Shown: in pieces, positions 21,752 through 25,627 of the stretch
Numbering within the stretch: position 1 is the stretch's first letter
How the letters are laid out: each line of letters begins with the position of its first letter
From: Phycisphaerales bacterium UBA2396
GTDB taxonomy: Bacteria > Planctomycetota > Phycisphaerae > Phycisphaerales > UBA1924
Assembly (NCBI GenBank): GCA_002343325.1
Contig: DDSG01000025.1
Coordinates: forward strand, 1-25,627
Direction of reading: 5' to 3'
Length of the DNA: 25,627 bases
The notes under the pieces: generated by a model
Databases searched by the model: none
What the model was told of the DNA's origin: nothing
What the model saw: only the letters and a program-made list of their open reading frames with translations
Program-made: the position numbers and the translations under genes

Positions 21752-23191
21752 ATGAAGGCTGTGTTCTGCATCTCGGCGGCGTTGGCGTTGGCGATGACGG
21801 GCGGTTGTGCGGCGGGGGATGGCCGAATCCGCGCGCTCGTGGTCACCGGGCACAACAACCACAATTGGCAGTACACCAGCCGGATGCACGCGGACACGCT
21901 CGAGGCCACGGGACGCTTCAAGGTCGATATCACGGACGCGCCGGGCTCGGTGCTCGGCGACCCGGCGAAGGTCACCACGTATCAGGTTGTGATCTTGGAC
22001 TACAACGATCTGGGCGCTCCGCGACGCTGGGGGCAGCCTGCGGAAACCGTTTTCATCGAAGCTGTGCGCAACGGGCTTGGTGTTGTGTCGGTTCACGCGG
22101 CGAACAACTCCTTCAGCGGGTGGAAGGAATACGAGCAGATGGTGGGGCTGTTGTGGCGGGAGGGCACGGGACACGGGCGATTCCACGAGTTTGAGGTGCG
22201 CACGGTCGACGCTTCGCATCCGGTCTTTGCGGGCCTGCCCGCGGCGAGCCGCACCACCGACGAGCTCTACCACAAGCTGGTGAACAGCCAGAACGTGCCG
22301 TACAGGCTGCTGGCTTCGGCGATGTCGAGCACGGAGAGCGGCGGAACGGGCAAGGACGAGCCGATGGCCTTCACGCTCGACTTCGGCAAAGGACGCGTCT
22401 TCCACACCCCGCTGGGGCACGTCTGGACCGGAGATGAGGGGAGCAAGATCTCGGTGACGACGCCGATCTTCCGCGCCCTGCTCACGCGCGGAGCGGAATG
22501 GGCAGCCACGGGCAGCGTCTCGCTCCCCGCCGAGTGGAGCGACGTGCGCACGCACAACACGCTCACGAGCGAGGAGGAAGCCGCGGGCTGGCAGTTGCTG
22601 TTCGACGGCAAGAAGCCCCCGTCGTTCCGCGGCTGGAAGAAGGACTCGCTCCCGTCACGCTGGAAGTTCGACGACGGGACCCTCCGCCTCACCAAGGGCG
22701 AGGGCGAAGGCGGCGACATCTGCACGCTCGAGGAGTACGCCGATTTCGAGTTTGCTCTGGACTGGAAGGTCGCGCCGGGCGGGAACAGCGGCGTGATGTA
22801 CCGCGCCACCGAGGACAAGAACTATCCCTGGGAGACCGGCCCGGAGATGCAGATTCTTGACAACGCGAGGCACCCCGACGGGAAGAAGCCCAAGACGAGC
22901 GCCGGTTCTCTCTACGACCTGAAGGAATGCGGCGTCGATGTCGCCAGGCCCGCCGGCGAGTGGAACAGCGCCCGCGTCGTCGTGCGAGGGACGCGGATCG
23001 AGCACTATCTCAACGGGTTCAAGGTCCTCGAGATCGACACCGCGTCCGACGAGTACAAGAAGCGGCACGCCGAGAGCAAGTGGCCCGGCATGCCCGACTA
23101 CAACACCCGCTCGAAGGGGCGCATCGCGCTGCAGGACCACGGCGACGAGGTCGCGTTCCGCAACATCAAGGTTCGCCGCATCGAACGCTGA
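21752..23191 (+). CDS. ThuA-domain plus DUF1080 (3-keto-disaccharide hydrolase) lipoprotein
   Basis: A 479-residue exported protein. ATG at 21752 with AGGAG (21740-21744) 7 nt upstream. Signal peptide with possible lipobox ALAMTGGC (C19), so probably a lipoprotein. Residues about 27-235 are a ThuA-like (trehalose utilisation, glutamine-amidotransferase-like) domain: RALVVTGHNNHNWQ, VVILDYNDLG, GLGVVSVHAANNSFSGW, the HGRFHEFEVRTVDASHPV strand, and GRVFHTPLGHVW. Residues about 268-478 are a DUF1080/3-keto-disaccharide hydrolase domain, a concanavalin-like sandwich: WQLLFDGKKPPSFRGW, DICTLEEYADFEFALDWKV, GGNSGVMYRA, PEMQILDNARHPDG, EWNSARVVVRGTRIEHYLNG and GRIALQDHGDEVAFRNIKV. The family hydrolyses 3-keto sugars formed from disaccharides. 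It is the third sugar-linked gene in a row, but has its own ribosome site and a -10-like TAGTCT (21700-21705). Confidence 0.9.
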   Translation: MKAVFCISAALALAMTGGCAAGDGRIRALVVTGHNNHNWQYTSRMHADTLEATGRFKVDITDAPGSVLGDPAKVTTYQVVILDYNDLGAPRRWGQPAETVFIEAVRNGLGVVSVHAANNSFSGWKEYEQMVGLLWREGTGHGRFHEFEVRTVDASHPVFAGLPAASRTTDELYHKLVNSQNVPYRLLASAMSSTESGGTGKDEPMAFTLDFGKGRVFHTPLGHVWTGDEGSKISVTTPIFRALLTRGAEWAATGSVSLPAEWSDVRTHNTLTSEEEAAGWQLLFDGKKPPSFRGWKKDSLPSRWKFDDGTLRLTKGEGEGGDICTLEEYADFEFALDWKVAPGGNSGVMYRATEDKNYPWETGPEMQILDNARHPDGKKPKTSAGSLYDLKECGVDVARPAGEWNSARVVVRGTRIEHYLNGFKVLEIDTASDEYKKRHAESKWPGMPDYNTRSKGRIALQDHGDEVAFRNIKVRRIER

Positions 23192-23197
23192 TCGGCA

Positions 23198-24361
23198 TCA
23201 GGACGGGAAATCGCTGGCGAGGAATCGGCCGTCTCGGCTGAAGACCTCGCCGTCCGCCTCGATCGTGCCGCCGGGCGAGAGCGCGCCCGGTCGCATGTCG
23301 CAGACCATGTCCCAGTGGAGCGCCGACTGGTTGGTGTTGCCGCTCTCGGGGTATCCCGCGCCGACCGCCGCGTGGAAGGTCCCGCCGATCTTCTCGTCGA
23401 AAAGGGTGTTCTTGCTGAACTGCGTGATCGAGTAGTTGGTTCCGATGGCGATCTCGCCGAGGTTCCGAGCCCCCTCGTCCTGATCGAGCATCGAGAACAG
23501 GAAATCCTCGCCCTTGCGTGCCGAGGCGTCGACGACGCGTCCTGCCTTGAACCGCAGGCGAACCCCCTCGACCTCCCGTCCCTGGTAGACCGCCGGGAAG
23601 GTGTAGTTGACGTGCCCGTCGACGCCGAGGCCCGCGGGTGGAAGCGTTGGGCCCGCGAAGACTTCGCCATCGGGGAAGTTCTCCTTGCCCGCGCAGTTGA
23701 TCCACGTGGCCGCGCTGACGTCCACGGTGAGGTCGGTGCCGTCGTGCCCTGCGAATGCCGGGGAGAGGAAGCGGAGGGACTTTCGGGCCTGCAGGTAATC
23801 GCGGAGTCGCTGCTGCTTCTCGTGAACCTTGGCCCACGCCGCCGCCGGATCGGGCAGGTGCAAGAGGCCGGCCGCATACACGAAGTCGGCGTACTGGGCG
23901 AGGGACATCTCGGCATCCTGGGCGCTCGCGTGCGTGGGGAACTGGGTCCCGCACCATCTGAGCTTCCCTTCCGCCGCACGCTGCATGAACCTGGAGAGGA
24001 ACGGCCGCCTGGCCTGCTGCAGCAAGGCCAGCTTTGACGGTGCGTAGCGGGACAACGCCTTGGTGTTCGCCTCGGCCATGATCGAGAAGTGAACATCGAC
24101 ACTTTCGATGTAGTGCAGGTGCACCGGGTGAACTCGGGCGAGCTGCTCGTCGCTTGCGTTGTTCAGCAGCGACTCCGCGAAGTATGTCGTCCGCGGCACC
24201 CAGAACGGGTCGCCGCCCTCGCGGATCACCGCTTCGCCGATCGCATCGACGAGCGGCAAGGCCTCGGGCTGGGCCATGATCCCCACGACGTCCCCCTTGC
24301 GGACCGACGCGGAGTACTTCACAAGCACCTGGGCAAGCTTCTCGATCCGTGGGTCGCGCAT
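23198..24361 (-). CDS. Aminopeptidase, M29 family
   Basis: A 387-residue cytoplasmic metallo-aminopeptidase of the AmpS/PepS/aminopeptidase T type that removes N-terminal residues with low specificity. Start at 24361 has GGAG 6 nt upstream. Metal and catalytic residues in the C-terminal part fit the family: E303 (GEIAIGTN), H330 (GGTFHAAVG), Y337 (GYPESG), H349 and D351 (ALHWDMVCDM). The N-terminal domain has KLAQVLVKYSASVRKGDVV, as usual. The distance between Y337 and H349 is shorter than I recall for the thermophilic enzymes, otherwise nothing is odd. It converges on the ThuA-DUF1080 gene with only 6 bp between the stops and no terminator. Confidence 0.9.
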   Translation of the reverse strand: MRDPRIEKLAQVLVKYSASVRKGDVVGIMAQPEALPLVDAIGEAVIREGGDPFWVPRTTYFAESLLNNASDEQLARVHPVHLHYIESVDVHFSIMAEANTKALSRYAPSKLALLQQARRPFLSRFMQRAAEGKLRWCGTQFPTHASAQDAEMSLAQYADFVYAAGLLHLPDPAAAWAKVHEKQQRLRDYLQARKSLRFLSPAFAGHDGTDLTVDVSAATWINCAGKENFPDGEVFAGPTLPPAGLGVDGHVNYTFPAVYQGREVEGVRLRFKAGRVVDASARKGEDFLFSMLDQDEGARNLGEIAIGTNYSITQFSKNTLFDEKIGGTFHAAVGAGYPESGNTNQSALHWDMVCDMRPGALSPGGTIEADGEVFSRDGRFLASDFPS

Positions 24362-24396
24362 CGTCTTCTCCGGAGGGAAGGGGTTCTCGGGGGGGC

Positions 24397-24402
24397 TATT
24401 CT
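24397..24402 (+). promoter_or_regulatory. Putative -10 element upstream of ompH
   Basis: TATTCT lies 35 bp upstream of the divergent M29 start and would give a leader of about 78 nt for the ompH-like gene at 24487. No clear -35 (the upstream sequence is a G-run). Confidence 0.35.
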
Positions 24403-24486
24403 GACGATCCGCCCGCCGCCGTGCAAGCCGATATCCTTGACTTCGGCGGCGGCCGCACCGGCACCAGCCGCCACGGGAGATCGGCG

Positions 24487-25146
24487 ATGAAGGCATTCGA
24501 GCGGGCAATCATCTACACGGGACTGGCGGCGGCGATCGCGATGGCCGCGGGGTGGCCGGGCGTCGGAGATCGCGCCCGGGCCGCGGAGTTCGGGTGGCCC
24601 GCCTCCTCCGCCGCGGACATGAAGGTGGCCAGCTTCGATGTGTTGATCGTGCTGGAGAGGATGTTCCTCTCGGACAAGTACCGCGCGGAGCGCGACGCCG
24701 AGGCCGCCAAGCTCCAGCCCATGCGCGACCAGTTGCTGGGCATGCAGACCAGACTCCAGCAGCTCGACCAGAACTCGGAGGAATTCAAGGCCCAGATTCC
24801 CACGTTCGAGAAGATTCGTGGCGACCTGCAGCAGGCGGAACAGCGAGTCGTCGCGTTCCAGGCGTCGCAGGTCTCGCGGGCGTACGTTGAGGTCGCTGCG
24901 GCGGCGAAGAAGGCTGCGGGCGAGCTTGGCTACACCCACGTAGTCGCGAGCCGGCCCGTCGGCGCCGAGTTCCGCGGGCAGAACGTCGAAAGCGTGGTGC
25001 AGGAAGTTCTTCAGCGCGTGTTGATCGTCGGCCCCGAAGGTCAGGACATCACCGAGAGCGTGCTCAAGGAGCTGAAGATCGAAGCGCCAACGCCCGCGAT
25101 CGCGGTGCCGGTCGAAGAAGGCCCCAAGACCGCAACGCCCAAGTGA
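24487..25146 (+). CDS. OmpH/Skp-like periplasmic chaperone
   Basis: A 219-residue protein. ATG at 24487 with GGGAG 7 nt upstream. Signal peptide of about 32 residues (FERAIIYTGLAAAIAMAA..., with cleavage near RARA-AEF). The mature part has the Skp layout: an early strand KVASFDVLIVLERMF, then two long helices rich in Gln/Glu (AEAAKLQPMRDQLLGMQTRL and FKAQIPTFEKIRGDLQQAEQ), a helix SQVSRAYVEVAAAAKKAAGE, and a closing strand THVVASRPVG followed by DITESVLKEL, where Skp has DLTxxVxxxL. Skp binds unfolded outer-membrane proteins in the periplasm. Its presence agrees with an outer membrane in this organism. The C-terminus is a Pro/Thr-rich tail. No bamA or lpxD neighbour in the window. Confidence 0.82.
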   Translation: MKAFERAIIYTGLAAAIAMAAGWPGVGDRARAAEFGWPASSAADMKVASFDVLIVLERMFLSDKYRAERDAEAAKLQPMRDQLLGMQTRLQQLDQNSEEFKAQIPTFEKIRGDLQQAEQRVVAFQASQVSRAYVEVAAAAKKAAGELGYTHVVASRPVGAEFRGQNVESVVQEVLQRVLIVGPEGQDITESVLKELKIEAPTPAIAVPVEEGPKTATPK

Positions 25147-25189
25147 TCAGCGGGCCCTTCGCCCACAGCACACACTCCCTGGAAACACA

Positions 25190-25231
25190 GAGGCGACCCG
25201 GACCCAGCGTCCGAGTCTCCTCTTGCGTTTG
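25190..25231. terminator. Bidirectional terminator between ompH-like and PDZ genes
   Basis: Arms GAGGCGACCCGGAC (25190-25203) and GTCCGAGTCTCCTC (25209-25222) pair over 14 positions with two mismatches and a 5-nt loop. On the plus strand TTGCGTTTG follows; on the minus strand TGTGTTTCC follows. It lies between two convergent genes and fits a shared terminator. Confidence 0.65.
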
Positions 25232-25245
25232 TGAGCGGTCAGCGT

Positions 25246-25627
25246 TCAGCGCGTTGGTTCGCCTGTGCGAGCTTCGAGCACCACGGTCAGTGTCATTTCC
25301 TTCCCATCGCGCGTGATCGTGACTTCGACCTTGTCGCCGGGTTTCTGAGCGCGGAGCAGCGGGGTCCAGTCCTCGACCGCCTTGATCGCCTTGCCGTTCC
25401 ACTTCACCATGCGGTCGTTGTCCTTGAGACCCGCCTTCGACGCCGGCGTGTTCGGGAAGACCTGCCCGATGAGCACGCCGGGGACATCGTCGGCGTAATC
25501 GGCGGGCATCACACCGAACCGCACGCCGCCGCCGGGCCCAGCCGGAGCGGGGTTGTCGGCCGCGCCGGGCAGCTTGTTCAGGCGCTCGGCCAGAGATCGG
25601 GAGAGCGTCGTGTTGGGGAAGAGGGTG
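25246..25627 (-). CDS. C-terminal part of a PDZ-domain protein (partial, runs off right edge)
   Basis: About 127 residues are visible and the frame is open to the window edge. Residues from FGVMPADYADDVPGVLIGQV onwards form a PDZ domain: VFPNTPASKAGLKDNDRMVK (carboxylate-loop and helix), WNGKAIKAVEDWTPLL and KPGDKVEVTITRDGKEMTL. This is the peptide-binding fold found at the C-terminus of planctomycete M28 or other secreted peptidases and of HtrA proteases. The stretch before it (LFPNTTLSRSLAERLNKLPG) is a helix followed by a Pro/Ala/Gly linker. The catalytic domain, if any, lies outside the window, so the enzyme class cannot be given. It converges on the ompH-like gene and shares its terminator. 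Confidence 0.75.
   Translation of the reverse strand, partial: TLFPNTTLSRSLAERLNKLPGAADNPAPAGPGGGVRFGVMPADYADDVPGVLIGQVFPNTPASKAGLKDNDRMVKWNGKAIKAVEDWTPLLRAQKPGDKVEVTITRDGKEMTLTVVLEARTGEPTR

Noticed and set aside
1..25627. CRISPR array, insertion sequence, integrase, toxin-antitoxin or phage genes
   Set aside because: No regularly spaced repeats, transposase motifs or terminal inverted repeats were seen; the only tRNA has no adjacent integrase or duplicated 3' end.

Overview
The window is GC-rich, densely coded bacterial chromosome, about 25.6 kb, with no mobile element, CRISPR array, rRNA or phage gene that I can see. Gene content points to a Planctomycetota member, most likely of the Phycisphaerae. 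The signs are a secreted protein ending in a dockerin-like pair with a terminal Gly-Cys, a ThuA plus DUF1080 (3-keto-disaccharide hydrolase) lipoprotein, a trehalose-phosphatase/GH15 fusion, a Kdo/LptC locus and several short proteins of unknown function. This lineage call is inference from family content; no rRNA is present to confirm it.

Layout. 1-3258: a trehalose-phosphatase fused to the start of a GH15 domain (minus, cut by the left edge), a divergent NhaR-like LysR regulator and a creatininase-family amidohydrolase. 3489-4353: a secreted dockerin-bearing protein, then tRNA-Ser(CGA) on the minus strand with its own terminator. 4422-5322: rpoZ-coaC operon (minus). 5604-9563: housekeeping-like and uncharacterised genes (DUF3553 protein, small coiled-coil protein, four-helix membrane protein, TIM-barrel sugar-phosphate isomerase-like protein, conserved unknown, SHOCT-like membrane protein). 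9744-11081: clpX with a clear terminator. 11179-12030: scpA (minus). 12073-16715: kdsD-kdsC followed by a very large LptC/OstA-like protein, an envelope lipopolysaccharide block. 16737-19198: secreted endonuclease/exonuclease/phosphatase-family protein (minus) and UDP-glucuronate decarboxylase. 19322-23191: L-fucose-isomerase-like protein, a degenerate QueC-like protein and the ThuA-DUF1080 lipoprotein. 23198-25627: M29 aminopeptidase (minus), OmpH/Skp-like chaperone, a bidirectional terminator and the C-terminal end of a PDZ protein (minus, cut by the right edge).

How the genes work together. kdsD and kdsC make and dephosphorylate Kdo precursors for lipopolysaccharide, the LptC-like protein would carry lipopolysaccharide across the periplasm, UDP-xylose synthase supplies a nucleotide sugar for surface glycans, and OmpH would chaperone outer-membrane proteins. 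Together they show a Gram-negative envelope with LPS transport.

The three most notable observations are: (1) the 975-residue LptC/OstA-like protein where other bacteria have about 190-residue LptC and LptA; (2) a repeated promoter architecture, TANNNT ending 6-9 nt before a start codon with no Shine-Dalgarno, at about eight genes, which suggests that leaderless mRNAs are common here; (3) a QueC paralogue that has lost both the ATP-binding PP-loop signature and the zinc cysteines, coupled to an L-fucose-isomerase-like gene.
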